Of a stretch of DNA of 64,000 nucleotides, positions 36,893 to 45,090 are shown piece after piece (the first letter of the stretch is position 1; every line of letters begins with the position of its first letter). The stretch lies in contig NZ_WTYX01000002.1 of assembly GCF_009827395.1 (NCBI RefSeq), positions 434,001 through 498,000 of the forward strand. Reading direction: 5' to 3'. Position numbers and translations under genes: made by a program. The DNA comes from Pontixanthobacter aquaemixtae (lineage in GTDB: Bacteria > Pseudomonadota > Alphaproteobacteria > Sphingomonadales > Sphingomonadaceae). The notes beneath the pieces are model-generated. The model was not told where the DNA came from. It saw only the letters and a program-made list of their open reading frames with translations, and searched no databases.

Positions 36893-37384
36893 TTAGAATT
36901 CGACGGTGACCGTCACGCTGTCCGAGTAAGAACCTGCGGTTACAGCAGTCGCAGTCGAAGGAATGCGGCCGTAAGCAGTCAAAGAAGCAACGCCGCCAGC
37001 AGCAGTGCCGGTTACAGTGTTGCCTGCGCCAGAACCCCAAGCAGAGGTGCGCGCAGCGTCAGTGTAGACGTCATATGGAATGCGTTGAGTTGTATCAGCG
37101 CCATTTACCAGCTCGCGCTGGGTGCCGGCACCCGCGTTCAAGCCGAGGTCAAGCGATACTTCGTAAGCAGCGTCTGGGGTACAAGCCAGAACGATCGAAG
37201 CCGACGAATCAATGTTGCTCGAACCAAGACCGGTCAGAGTACCGAAAGCCATTGGTGAAGCGGTTACTGTGCAGCTGTTGATGACAGTTGCAGTGACGAG
37301 CATATCGTCGGTGTCAGTTGCAGCGAAAGCTGGCGACGCCGACAGAGCAGCAGCACCGGCTGCCATCATTATAATTTTACGCAT
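36893..37384 (-). CDS. Spore coat U (SCPU) domain pilus subunit, main pilin candidate
   Basis: A 163-residue secreted pilin of the archaic chaperone-usher class. It has a signal peptide (AAGAAALSASPAFA), a short donor-strand N-terminus (DTDDMLVTATVINSC), a cysteine pair (NSC and LAC) expected to form a disulfide, PMAFGTLTGLG, and the conserved C-terminal strand YSDSVTVTVEF. It directly precedes the chaperone. The upstream 220-bp region contains three AT-rich repeats, so it likely has its own promoter and strong expression. Confidence 0.88.
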   Translation of the reverse strand: MRKIIMMAAGAAALSASPAFAATDTDDMLVTATVINSCTVTASPMAFGTLTGLGSSNIDSSASIVLACTPDAAYEVSLDLGLNAGAGTQRELVNGADTTQRIPYDVYTDAARTSAWGSGAGNTVTGTAAGGVASLTAYGRIPSTATAVTAGSYSDSVTVTVEF

Positions 37385-37404
37385 TTAATAGTCTCCTTGC
37401 CCCT

Positions 37405-37536
37405 GGTTAATTAGGCAAGCGAATCAATAGGGAAGACCCGTAAGGAAACAGTTAATTTGGCGAAGGCTTCTTCGGGAATTGCTCGAAGCGTCCTGCAGAA
37501 TCCGGCGCAAACGGCCCGTTTCAATAGTTAATTTGG
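37405..37536 (-). repeat. Three spaced GTTAATT repeats in the pilin upstream region
   Basis: AGTTAATTTGG occurs exactly at 37450-37460 and 37526-37536, and the related GGTTAATTAGG at 37405-37415. They lie in the 220-bp gap between the two SCPU genes, upstream of the main pilin start (37384). Same-orientation copies suggest a regulator binding array; on the minus strand each carries AATTAACT. None makes a complete TTAA-N7-TTAA box. Confidence 0.45.
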
Positions 37537-37604
37537 AATGATGCGCAGATTGATAATTTTATTGCGCAGGCTAGTCCAAATTGCTCGGCCGGCGAATCAA
37601 CCGG

Positions 37605-38111
37605 TCAAAATTCCACTGTGATCGTGACGGTATCGGCGAAGACGCCCGCACCCGCATTTGCGGGGGCCAGATTCCGGATCTGCCCATAAGCGGTATGGCT
37701 GGCGATCCCCGTCACCCCCGAATTGCCACTTACCTTCCGGTTGTTTCGCGTGTCCCACGCCCCGGTAAAATTGGCGTTCCGGTATATATTGTAGCGCATG
37801 TAGCGATTGGTCGTCGGGTTATACATGCGCCGGTTGCGAGCGCCCTGCGTGTGCAGACCGGCATCGATCGCAATCTCGTAATCCGTATTGGGAGTGCACA
37901 GCAGCGATATCGTTGAAGTTGTCGTTGGACGGCCTGTCAAACCGGTAATATTGCCGAAATTCATGGTGGTGGCAGAAATCTGGCACCCCGAAACGACCGT
38001 TGCCTCGATGTCCATCGACTCGACCTCGGTACCCGCCCACGCGGGCACAGCAGCCAAAAGGCCGCCAAAGCCGACTGTAATCAATCGGATAAAGGCAAAA
38101 CGGTTACGCAT
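37605..38111 (-). CDS. Spore coat U (SCPU) domain protein, second pilus subunit
   Basis: A 168-residue SCPU protein with a signal peptide (LITVGFGGLLAAVPAWAG), the donor strand EVESMDIEATVVSGC, cysteines in VSGC and LLC, MNFGNITGLTG, and the C-terminal FADTVTITVEF. It is related by eye to the neighbouring subunit but more Arg/Asn-rich (NRRMYNPTTNRYMR). It is first in the pilus order, so it may be the tip or minor subunit. The start is MRNRFAF (ATG 38111). Whether it is co-transcribed with the main pilin is unclear because of the 220-bp gap. Confidence 0.86.
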   Translation of the reverse strand: MRNRFAFIRLITVGFGGLLAAVPAWAGTEVESMDIEATVVSGCQISATTMNFGNITGLTGRPTTTSTISLLCTPNTDYEIAIDAGLHTQGARNRRMYNPTTNRYMRYNIYRNANFTGAWDTRNNRKVSGNSGVTGIASHTAYGQIRNLAPANAGAGVFADTVTITVEF

Positions 38112-38167
38112 AGCTAGCTCTATGAGCACGATCATAGAGGCGAAGAGTTAACAAATATTGCGATTCT

Positions 38168-38186
38168 GGTTAGCCCGCCGCTAACC
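38168..38186. other. Perfect inverted repeat between parB and pilus locus
   Basis: GGTTAGC-CCGCC-GCTAACC, 7-bp arms with a 5-nt loop. It lies 46 bp beyond the parB stop and 57 bp before the first pilus gene start, both on the minus strand. A second partial dyad GCGAT/ATCGC follows at about 38196-38213. It could be a parB terminator (no U-tract) or an operator of the pilus genes. Confidence 0.45.
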
Positions 38187-38231
38187 CTCTATGCTGGCGA
38201 TTAAATAGCATCGCTATATCAGAGGCTTGCC

Positions 38232-39239
38232 CTAGATATCTCCGCCGGTCAAACGCTGGCAGATCAAGTCTAGCTGATCGAGAGTCCGGTATCGGATTGT
38301 GACCGCGCCCGATCGCGGATCGCTATCGGTTTTGATCTTTACGGGAAGTCCGAGGAATTCCTCCAGATGGCCCTGGACTGCGACGATATCGGCATCTTTC
38401 GCCGGATCGCGTGACGGCCGGGCCTGACGGCGCGTATTATCCGCGTCACTATCACCGCGTTTGGCCAGTTTCTCTACATCTCTGACAGAAAGCTTTGCCG
38501 AAACCGCACGCTTGGCCAGCGCAACCGCATTGTCATGCCCGATTAGCGCACGAGCATGCCCCATCGACAGGCTGCCATCCTCTACCAAATCCAGAACATC
38601 GCCCGGAAGCGCCAAGAGCCGCTGGAAATTGGCAACATGGCTACGCGATTTGTCGACCAGCCGGGCGATCTCTGCCTGAGTCATCGATTCCTGATCGGCC
38701 AACCGTTGATAGGCGCGCGCCTCTTCGACCGGATTGAGATCTTCACGTTGCAAATTTTCAATCAGGGCAAGCGCCATGACCTCGCGATCGTTCAACTCGC
38801 GAACAATCGCCGGAATCTGGTGCAATTGCGCCTTTTGCGCCGCGCGCCAGCGACGCTCGCCGGCCACCAGCTGGTATTTACCCTTTCCGGTCGGGCGCAC
38901 GATGATCGGTTGGATAACTCCGCGTGCCGCAATCGAAGCCGCCAGTTCGTCCAGTGCGGATTCGTCAAATTGCGTTCGCGGCTGACCCGGCAGCGGCTCG
39001 ATCGAGGAAATTGCAAGCGATGCGAGGCCTGTTTGCGCCGCTACATCGCCCGTTTTTTGGGCCGCCTCCAAAGCATCAACTTCGCTTTGCGAACGAACCA
39101 ATGGTTCTTCTTTGCGTGTTTCGCCCATCAGAGCCCCAAGCCCGCGGCCGAGCTTCTTCTTTTTGTCAGCAGCACGCGGGGGAACGGTCAGGCGAATGGG
39201 ATCGCTGGGATCGCCCTTGAGATATGGGGGCTTACTCAT
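38232..39239 (-). CDS. parB: Chromosome partitioning protein ParB
   Basis: CTP-dependent DNA clamp that loads at parS and spreads, segregating the origin. About 335 residues. The N-terminal LGRGLGALMGE motif contacts ParA, the ParB/Srx core has the CTP-binding GERRWRAAQ and ENLQREDLNPVEEA, the helix-turn-helix is MTQAEIARLVDKSRSHVANF, and the C-terminal dimerisation domain follows a basic linker. The start MSKPPYLK (ATG 39239) overlaps parA by 4 bp. Three parS sites lie within 4 kb. Confidence 0.96.
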   Translation of the reverse strand: MSKPPYLKGDPSDPIRLTVPPRAADKKKKLGRGLGALMGETRKEEPLVRSQSEVDALEAAQKTGDVAAQTGLASLAISSIEPLPGQPRTQFDESALDELAASIAARGVIQPIIVRPTGKGKYQLVAGERRWRAAQKAQLHQIPAIVRELNDREVMALALIENLQREDLNPVEEARAYQRLADQESMTQAEIARLVDKSRSHVANFQRLLALPGDVLDLVEDGSLSMGHARALIGHDNAVALAKRAVSAKLSVRDVEKLAKRGDSDADNTRRQARPSRDPAKDADIVAVQGHLEEFLGLPVKIKTDSDPRSGAVTIRYRTLDQLDLICQRLTGGDI

Positions 39240-40012
39240 GCGGCTTTCCTTTTCTCTGGCAGGCGTCCGATCAGCTCGCGGGCCAATGCGATATAGGCGC
39301 GGCTTCCGGCGCAAGAATGGTCATAGACGAGCGCCGGCAGACCATGGCTGGGTGCCTCGGACAGACGGACATTGCGCGGGATGACGGATTCGAAAACGAG
39401 ATCGCCGAGTACTTCGCGAACATCATCGGCGACCTGATCGGTCAAGCGATTGCGGCGATCAAACATGGTCAGAACCACGCCGACAATACCCAAATCGGGA
39501 TTGAAGCGCTGCTGCACCTGTTCGACGGTCTTGAGGAGCTGGCTGAGCCCCTCCAGTGCGAAGAATTCGCATTGCAGCGGAACCATCAGCGTATCTGCCG
39601 CGCCGAGCGCGTTCAGTGTTAACAGACCGAGCGATGGCGGGCAGTCGATAAAACAGATGTCATGGCCCGTATGCGATGCGAGCGCAGAACCGAGACGCGC
39701 GGTACGATCCTCGACCGACACAAGCTCAACTTCGGCGCCGCTCAGATCTACGGTTGCGGGAACAACATCCAATCCGGGAATATTACTCGCCGAAACGCAC
39801 TCTTCCAGCGGGGTCTCATCGACCAACAGATCATAAGAACTGTTCTCTCGGTCGTCGGCGTCGATTCCCATGCCTGTCGAAGCATTTCCCTGCGGATCGA
39901 GATCGATCAACAGCGTTTTCCAACCGGTCGCGGCCATTGCGGTGGCAATATTGATGGCAGTGGTGGTTTTTCCCACTCCGCCCTTTTGGTTGGCAATAGC
40001 GATCGTGATCAT
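39236..40012 (-). CDS. parA: Chromosome partitioning ATPase ParA
   Basis: Deviant Walker ATPase (KGGVGKTTT at about residues 10-18) that drives ParB-parS movement along the nucleoid. 258 residues, with DLDPQGNAS, YDLL, FIDCPPSLGLLTLNAL, and FDRRNRLTDQV, plus the C-terminal VRLSEAPSHGLPAL. It lies downstream of rsmG with a 4-bp start/stop overlap and upstream of parB. The gene order mnmE-mnmG-rsmG-parA-parB is the classic near-origin cluster. Confidence 0.96.
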   Translation of the reverse strand: MITIAIANQKGGVGKTTTAINIATAMAATGWKTLLIDLDPQGNASTGMGIDADDRENSSYDLLVDETPLEECVSASNIPGLDVVPATVDLSGAEVELVSVEDRTARLGSALASHTGHDICFIDCPPSLGLLTLNALGAADTLMVPLQCEFFALEGLSQLLKTVEQVQQRFNPDLGIVGVVLTMFDRRNRLTDQVADDVREVLGDLVFESVIPRNVRLSEAPSHGLPALVYDHSCAGSRAYIALARELIGRLPEKRKAA

Positions 40013-40644
40013 GCTTTCCCTCGTAACCCTTTCGCCAGTTTGCCGACCAATATACCCGCATCATCATCGGTCAAAGACTGTTCCACGTGAAACATCTTCC
40101 GTACCTTTCGCGGCATTTCGGCCAATTCTTGCGCCGCAGACCGGCCTTTGGGCAACACAAAGGTGGTTTGCCCTGTGGAGAATCTTGCGGACAAGTCGAT
40201 GATAGATGGAAGCGGAGCAAACGCTCTCGCCGAGATGACCGAAGCTGGCACAGTTTCCACAAGTTCGAGCCGCGATCCCGCTACTTCGCATTTGGGCAGC
40301 GCCAGTTCGGCGCACATCCGCAAAAGCCAGTCGATTCGCTTCCGCCGCGATTCGACCAGCATTACGGGTCGTTGCGGGCGCATAATCGCGATTACCAAGC
40401 CTGGAAGCCCTGCCCCGCTTCCAAGATCGAGCCACAAGCCTGTTTCACGTGGAACATGTTCGAGCAGCTGGGCGCTATCCGCGATGTGGCGTTGCCAAGC
40501 GATATCCAGCGTTGGCTTTGCAACAAGGTTCTGCCGGGTGTTTTCTTCGCGCAAAGCCGCAACGAAGCGATCGAGCTTCTCGATGGCCTCTGCGTCGCAC
40601 AATGTGCTGACATAGCTGCGGGCGCCGGCCTCGTCGCCGATCAT
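40009..40644 (-). CDS. rsmG: 16S rRNA (guanine527-N7)-methyltransferase RsmG
   Basis: SAM-dependent methyltransferase of 16S rRNA. The 211-residue protein has the GidB signatures [23 protein letters not shown], the SAM loop [17 protein letters not shown], and [15 protein letters not shown]. Two parS sites are embedded in its coding sequence, encoding HVPRE (40441-40456) and FHVEQ (40079-40094); these residues are less conserved than the core. It starts 4 bp inside the mnmG 3' end. Confidence 0.95.
   Translation of the reverse strand: MIGDEAGARSYVSTLCDAEAIEKLDRFVAALREENTRQNLVAKPTLDIAWQRHIADSAQLLEHVPRETGLWLDLGSGAGLPGLVIAIMRPQRPVMLVESRRKRIDWLLRMCAELALPKCEVAGSRLELVETVPASVISARAFAPLPSIIDLSARFSTGQTTFVLPKGRSAAQELAEMPRKVRKMFHVEQSLTDDDAGILVGKLAKGLRGKA
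40079..40094. promoter_or_regulatory. parS site within rsmG (site 1)
   Basis: TGTTCCACGTGAAACA matches the ParB-binding consensus TGTTNCACGTGAAACA at all 16 positions. It lies near the 3' end of rsmG, just upstream of parA on the minus strand. Confidence 0.92.
40441..40456. promoter_or_regulatory. parS site within rsmG (site 2)
   Basis: TGTTTCACGTGGAACA is the exact reverse complement of site 1, so it too matches the parS consensus. Sites 1 and 2 are inverted relative to each other, 362 bp apart, and both inside rsmG. Confidence 0.92.
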
Positions 40645-42497
40645 GCCGCGATCTGCTCCAAACGGCGGGCATGGACCAACAGGGCAGACAAGGCCGCAGG
40701 GGTCACACCCTGCACGCGCCCGGCCGCAGCAAGCGAGGTTGGTTTGGCTTTGGAAAGGCGCTCCACCATCTCGTTCGAAAGCCCCGGAACGCTGGAAAAG
40801 GGAAAGTCAGGTGTCAGGCGCACCGCCTCGCTCGCACGCAGGTCGCGAAGTTCCGCCTCTTGCCGCGCCAGATAGGGCGCATAGGCGGCATCTTCTACCA
40901 GCTCGCTCGCAAGCTCGCTTTCAGTATCGAATCCTTCACCCAGCCATGGGGCGAGGGCAGCCAGATCAACACCGCCAAATCGCAACCACTCGCTCAGCGG
41001 CTTCTTCCCCCCGTCGCGGCGGACCGGCAGGCCAGCGTCACTCAGTTCGGTCGCCGCGGTTTCCATCTCGAGCCGCGCAGCCCAATCGACCCTCTGTTCC
41101 TCGCGTGCCGCGAACCACTCCATCCGCTCTGCACCAACACAGCCAGCCGCCACTGCTACGGGTGTGAGGCGCGTGGTCGCATTATTGGCCCGAAGGCGAA
41201 GTCGATACTCCGCACGCGAGGTCAGCATCCGGTAAGGTTCGCTCACACCATGGAGCGTGAGATCGTCAACCATCACCGCCATATAGGAATTGGCGCGATC
41301 GAGCTTTGGCGCTTCCTTGCCAACCACTTCGCACGCCGCGTGCATCCCGGCGACCAACCCTTGCGCCGCCGCTTCTTCATACCCAGTGGTCCCGTTGATC
41401 TGCCCCGCGCAATAAAGACCAGGCATATCGCGGAGCTCCAACGCGCTGTTCAGAGCGCGCGGATCGATATGATCGTACTCGACAGCATAACCCGGTACGA
41501 CCATGTCCACTTGTGACAGTCCCTCCATCGCGCGCAGCATATCGTGCTGCACATCAACCGGGAGCGACGTGCTGATCCCGTTGGGGTAAACCAGATGTGT
41601 GTCCAACCCCTCTGGCTCGAGGAATATCTGGTGACCATCGCGGTCACCAAAACGGTGGATCTTGTCTTCAATCGAGGGGCAATAGCGCGGACCCTCCGCA
41701 TCGATCGCGCCGGAAAACAATGGCGAGCGATCGAGGTTGGCGCGAATGATATCGTGGCTCTTCGCGTTGGTCCGGGTGATCGCGCAGAAAATCTGCGGAT
41801 TGCAGCGCGCACCGGTCATTGGCGACATCGTCCAATGATCCACATCGGAAGGCTGTTCGGGTAAACTGGCCCAATCGATAGTGCGGCCATCCAGCCGCGG
41901 CGGCGTCCCCGTCTTCAACCGTGCCATCGGCAGTGCGGCATCGCGCATCTGCTGCGCAAGCTTTTGCGCAGAGCCCTCGCCAATGCGCCCGCCGGTTAGG
42001 CGCTCCTCACCCCGGAACAAAGTGCCACCAAGGAATGTGCCCGTACACAATATGACCGCCTGCGCGGCCAATTCGGTGCCATCGCCGAGCGCCAGCCCAG
42101 CCACGCGCTCGCCCTTAAACACCAGCCCGGCGGCTTCGCCTTCGATCAGAGTCAAATCACCCTGCCGCTCGATTGCGCATTGGACATAGGCCTTGAACAA
42201 TGTCCGGTCGGCCTGGATGCGCGGACCCCAGACCGCGCTGCCTTTAGAACGGTTGAGCATCCGGTAATGGATCGCCGCAGCATCGGCTGCTCGCCCGATA
42301 ATACCATCAAAGGCGTCGACTTCGCGAACCAGATGCCCCTTGCCCAATCCGCCAATCGCCGGATTGCAGCTCATCGCGCCGATGGCGGCCAAATCGAAGC
42401 TAACCAGCCCGACACGCGCACCCATTCGCGCAGCGACAGACGCCGCTTCCACGCCAGCATGACCGCCGCCAACAACAAGGATGTCGAACTTTTGCAT
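40641..42497 (-). CDS. mnmG: tRNA uridine-5-carboxymethylaminomethyl synthesis enzyme MnmG
   Basis: FAD-dependent partner of MnmE in wobble uridine (U34) modification. About 618 residues, with the dinucleotide motif [12 protein letters not shown] near residue 10, [26 protein letters not shown], and [17 protein letters not shown] in the C-terminal half. The start is MQKFDILVV (ATG 42497) because 12 residues upstream are not family-like. It lies between mnmE and rsmG, and a parS site sits in the 69-bp gap to mnmE. Confidence 0.95.
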   Translation of the reverse strand: MQKFDILVVGGGHAGVEAASVAARMGARVGLVSFDLAAIGAMSCNPAIGGLGKGHLVREVDAFDGIIGRAADAAAIHYRMLNRSKGSAVWGPRIQADRTLFKAYVQCAIERQGDLTLIEGEAAGLVFKGERVAGLALGDGTELAAQAVILCTGTFLGGTLFRGEERLTGGRIGEGSAQKLAQQMRDAALPMARLKTGTPPRLDGRTIDWASLPEQPSDVDHWTMSPMTGARCNPQIFCAITRTNAKSHDIIRANLDRSPLFSGAIDAEGPRYCPSIEDKIHRFGDRDGHQIFLEPEGLDTHLVYPNGISTSLPVDVQHDMLRAMEGLSQVDMVVPGYAVEYDHIDPRALNSALELRDMPGLYCAGQINGTTGYEEAAAQGLVAGMHAACEVVGKEAPKLDRANSYMAVMVDDLTLHGVSEPYRMLTSRAEYRLRLRANNATTRLTPVAVAAGCVGAERMEWFAAREEQRVDWAARLEMETAATELSDAGLPVRRDGGKKPLSEWLRFGGVDLAALAPWLGEGFDTESELASELVEDAAYAPYLARQEAELRDLRASEAVRLTPDFPFSSVPGLSNEMVERLSKAKPTSLAAAGRVQGVTPAALSALLVHARRLEQIAA

Positions 42498-42548
42498 GCC
42501 CTGCCCGATAGTCGAGCGGCGTTGGAGCGTCAAAGACAGAATGCGCGA

Positions 42549-42564
42549 TGTTTCACGTGAAACA
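42549..42564. promoter_or_regulatory. parS site between mnmG and mnmE (site 3)
   Basis: TGTTTCACGTGAAACA is a perfect 16-bp palindrome and an exact consensus parS. It sits in the intergenic gap, 2 bp beyond the mnmE stop. Confidence 0.95.
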
Positions 42565-42566
42565 CT

Positions 42567-43841
42567 CTACTTCCCGATGCAAAATCGCCCGAACAGCGTG
42601 TCGAGCATGTCTTCGGTCGAGGTTCGCCCGAGCAAACGGTCAAATGCCAGCCGGACCAGACGCAAGCGTTCGCCAATCAACAGGGGATCGCTTTCACTCT
42701 CAATTCCCATCAACGCGTCATGCGCCTCTGCCACAACGTCGTGCTGGCGTGCATTCAGTGCAACTGCGCCGGGTGCCGGCATGGCTCCGCGAGCGCGCTC
42801 GATCAATTCCTCGCGCAATTCCGCAATGCCTTCACCGGTTGCTGCTGAGATGCGCAAGAATGGAGCTGACTTCTGGACATGATCAACCGAATCGCATTTC
42901 GGATCAATTTCCCACGCGCCCTCAGGTCCCTGCCCCTCCTCACCAAGCCACAGAACCAGATCGGCCAGATCGCTTTGTTGCCTCGCGCGTTCAATGCCAA
43001 TCGTTTCAATCGCGTCTTCGGTGCTTGCGCGTAGACCCGCCGTATCAACAAAGGTGAATGGCACCCCTCCCATCGCCACCGAACGCTCCAGCACATCGCG
43101 CGTGGTACCCGCTGTTGGCGTAACAATTGCCGCCTCATCCTCAAGTAACGCGTTGAAAAGTGTCGATTTCCCTGCGTTGGGTGGCCCCGCGAGAACCACG
43201 CGGAATCCTTCGTGCAATTTGTCAGCTCTTGGCCGCGCCAGAAAATCACTCAGTTCCGATGCAAATTCAGTCACTTGTGCAGAGAAAGCAGCAGGTAAAG
43301 CGGCAACATCGTCCTCGTCCGAAAAATCGAGCACGGCTTCGACCTGCGCGGATAATTTCAGAACGGTTTCGCGCCAAGCCTCCGCCCAGCGAGACAAAGC
43401 CCCACCAGCCATTGCCAGAGCAGAACGGCGCTGCAGCTCGGTCTCTGCCGAAAGGAGGTCAGCCAAACCTTCTGCTTCGGCCAGATCGATCCGGCCATTG
43501 GCAAAGGCACGGCGCGTAAACTCGCCCGGCCCCGCCTTACGCAGACCACCAATCGCACCAAGCGCAGCCTCTATCGCCGCGACAACGGCGCGCCCGCCAT
43601 GCAAATGCAGCTCGACAAGATCTTCGCCGGTTGCCGTTCCCGGGCCGGGAAGCCAGAGAACCAGTGCCTCATCAAGCGGGCTTCCCTGATTGTCTCTGAG
43701 AGTTCTCGCTGTCGCCCGCCGCGGTTCGGGCATGGCACCGGCCAAACCTTCTAACGCGATAGCCGCTTTCGGCCCGCTGACGCGAATTACAGCGATACCG
43801 GCGGGCGGACTTCCGCTGGAAAGGGCAAATATCGTATCCAT
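42567..43841 (-). CDS. mnmE: tRNA modification GTPase MnmE
   Basis: K+-dependent GTPase that, with MnmG, modifies U34 of tRNAs. 424 residues with N-terminal formyl-THF-binding domain (TIFALSSGSPPAGIAVIRVSG), GEFTRRAFANGRIDL, the G domain P-loop AGPPNAGKSTLFNALL, TPTAGTTRD, and the C-terminal FCIGK motif with the conserved cysteine. It is somewhat shorter than E. coli MnmE (454), with a shorter G-domain/helical region. It lies upstream of mnmG on the minus strand. Confidence 0.95.
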   Translation of the reverse strand: MDTIFALSSGSPPAGIAVIRVSGPKAAIALEGLAGAMPEPRRATARTLRDNQGSPLDEALVLWLPGPGTATGEDLVELHLHGGRAVVAAIEAALGAIGGLRKAGPGEFTRRAFANGRIDLAEAEGLADLLSAETELQRRSALAMAGGALSRWAEAWRETVLKLSAQVEAVLDFSDEDDVAALPAAFSAQVTEFASELSDFLARPRADKLHEGFRVVLAGPPNAGKSTLFNALLEDEAAIVTPTAGTTRDVLERSVAMGGVPFTFVDTAGLRASTEDAIETIGIERARQQSDLADLVLWLGEEGQGPEGAWEIDPKCDSVDHVQKSAPFLRISAATGEGIAELREELIERARGAMPAPGAVALNARQHDVVAEAHDALMGIESESDPLLIGERLRLVRLAFDRLLGRTSTEDMLDTLFGRFCIGK

Positions 43842-43864
43842 TGCGCCCTTCTATCGGATCGCGA

Positions 43865-44125
43865 TCAATCCTTCTTGGATGATTTGGGTTTGCTCGCCGC
43901 AGCGCTGCTCGCGCCCTCAACAAAGTTCTGGAACAGTTTGAAACCAATTTGGCCCATCGGCGCGAGCTGCTTGGCAAATTGCTGGATTTGCTCCGGATCG
44001 CTCACGCCTTTCATCGCTTTCGAAACGGTATCGACATAAATGTCGTTCGCTTTGGTTACATCGGGAAGCCCCAAAAAGGTCCGTGCCTCTTCGGGCGAGC
44101 AATCGATTTCGATATTGACCTTCAT
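43865..44125 (-). CDS. DUF6489 family small protein
   Basis: An 86-residue protein beginning MKVNIEIDCSPEEARTFLGLPDVTKAND, then AMKGVSDPEQIQQFAKQLAP and a Lys/Ser-rich end. It matches what I recall as DUF6489, a small family common in Sphingomonadales; no function is known. It is probably cytosolic. The longer in-frame ORF (from 44347) has no likely start; ATG 44125 has AGAGAGGAAC upstream. It is divergent from the NTF2-like gene. Confidence 0.78.
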   Translation of the reverse strand: MKVNIEIDCSPEEARTFLGLPDVTKANDIYVDTVSKAMKGVSDPEQIQQFAKQLAPMGQIGFKLFQNFVEGASSAAASKPKSSKKD

Positions 44126-44228
44126 TGTAGTTCCTCTCTCGATACCCGTGTCGTTCTGACAATCTGGGTTTGATATCGTCCCGCTGCAAGGGCTAAGCGC
44201 TTTTGTGCAAAACCCCAAGGAGAGAATC

Positions 44229-44642
44229 GTGAGCGCAGCGACAGGATTGAAGAACTGGCATCGTGTCGTCAGCACGGGAAGCAAGCCAGAAGATCTCGCC
44301 CAGATTTTGGCCGAAGATGCCGTGTTCCATTCCCCGGTGGTGCACACACCGCAGGAAGGCCGCGCGAAGGTAATGGCTTATCTCACCGCCGCGGGATCGG
44401 TTCTGGGTAATGACACGTTCCAATATGTGCGCGAGATCGTAGACGGCGAGAATGCCGTTCTCGAATTCACCAACGAGCTGGACGGAATACACATTAATGG
44501 GGTCGACATCATCCGCTTCAATAAAGAGGGGAAGATCACCGACTTCAAAGTGATGGTGCGCCCTATGAAGGCAATGAACAAAGTGTGGGAGATGATGGCC
44601 GCACAGCTAGAGGCCACTCAGGCTGAGGGCGGCGCCAGATAG
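44229..44642 (+). CDS. Nuclear transport factor 2 (NTF2/SnoaL-like) family protein
   Basis: A 137-residue cone-shaped alpha+beta fold protein: GLKNWHRVVSTGSKPEDLAQIL, EDAVFHSPVVHTPQEGRAKV and FTNELDGIHINGVDIIRFNKEGKITDFKVMVRP. Members bind or isomerise small ligands; the ligand here is unknown. The start is GTG 44229 with AAGGAG upstream. Its 3' end overlaps the convergent DUF2007-like gene by 25 bp. It is the only plus-strand gene between the origin and the pilus locus. Confidence 0.85.
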   Translation: MSAATGLKNWHRVVSTGSKPEDLAQILAEDAVFHSPVVHTPQEGRAKVMAYLTAAGSVLGNDTFQYVREIVDGENAVLEFTNELDGIHINGVDIIRFNKEGKITDFKVMVRPMKAMNKVWEMMAAQLEATQAEGGAR

Positions 44643-45046
44643 TAATCGCCCGATCCCTGCGGGTTCACGGGTAGTGAGAAAAGCGAGAAAATCGGAAAGA
44701 CCACGCCAAGCGGGCCTGAATTCTGATTTTCCCACTCAATCGCACTGATAATCATGAAGGGCAGAACAAAAACCACCGCCCAAAATGCCATCAGACGCAG
44801 CACCGCACGTTGCATAGATCGGCTAAACTCCCAATGGTCAGCCGTGCCAGCCTCCCGAATCAAATCGGAAGCCGCCTGATAGTCAGCCTTTGCGATCCAA
44901 AGACGATGGCCGCCCAGCGCAAGCGAGATCACTTCGGTCGAAGCATGGTGCGACGCGCCCACATGGACCGCAATGCCCTGTGCCTCCAGCATTGAGGCGA
45001 CACACAAAGCTTCAACGCGAGAGACCAGGATGGCAATGGTGACCAT
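44618..45046 (-). CDS. DUF2007-like membrane protein
   Basis: A 142-residue protein with an N-terminal domain like DUF2007 (MVTIAILVSRVEALCVASMLEAQGI to WIAKADYQAASDLIREAG, a ferredoxin-like fold also called putative signal transducing protein) and a C-terminal transmembrane helix (LMAFWAVVFVLPFMIISAI). The start is MVTIAIL (ATG 45046). It follows the 2OG-oxygenase gene by 44 bp. Function unknown. Confidence 0.75.
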   Translation of the reverse strand: MVTIAILVSRVEALCVASMLEAQGIAVHVGASHHASTEVISLALGGHRLWIAKADYQAASDLIREAGTADHWEFSRSMQRAVLRLMAFWAVVFVLPFMIISAIEWENQNSGPLGVVFPIFSLFSLPVNPQGSGDYYLAPPSA

Positions 45047-45090
45047 TGCATCCGGGGTGCATTCTTGCGGCACAGGCCTGGAACCGTCGA

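Noticed and set aside
42481-43977. Several plus-strand ORFs opposite mnmE
   Set aside because: Shadows of mnmE, which has intact GTPase and FCIGK motifs.
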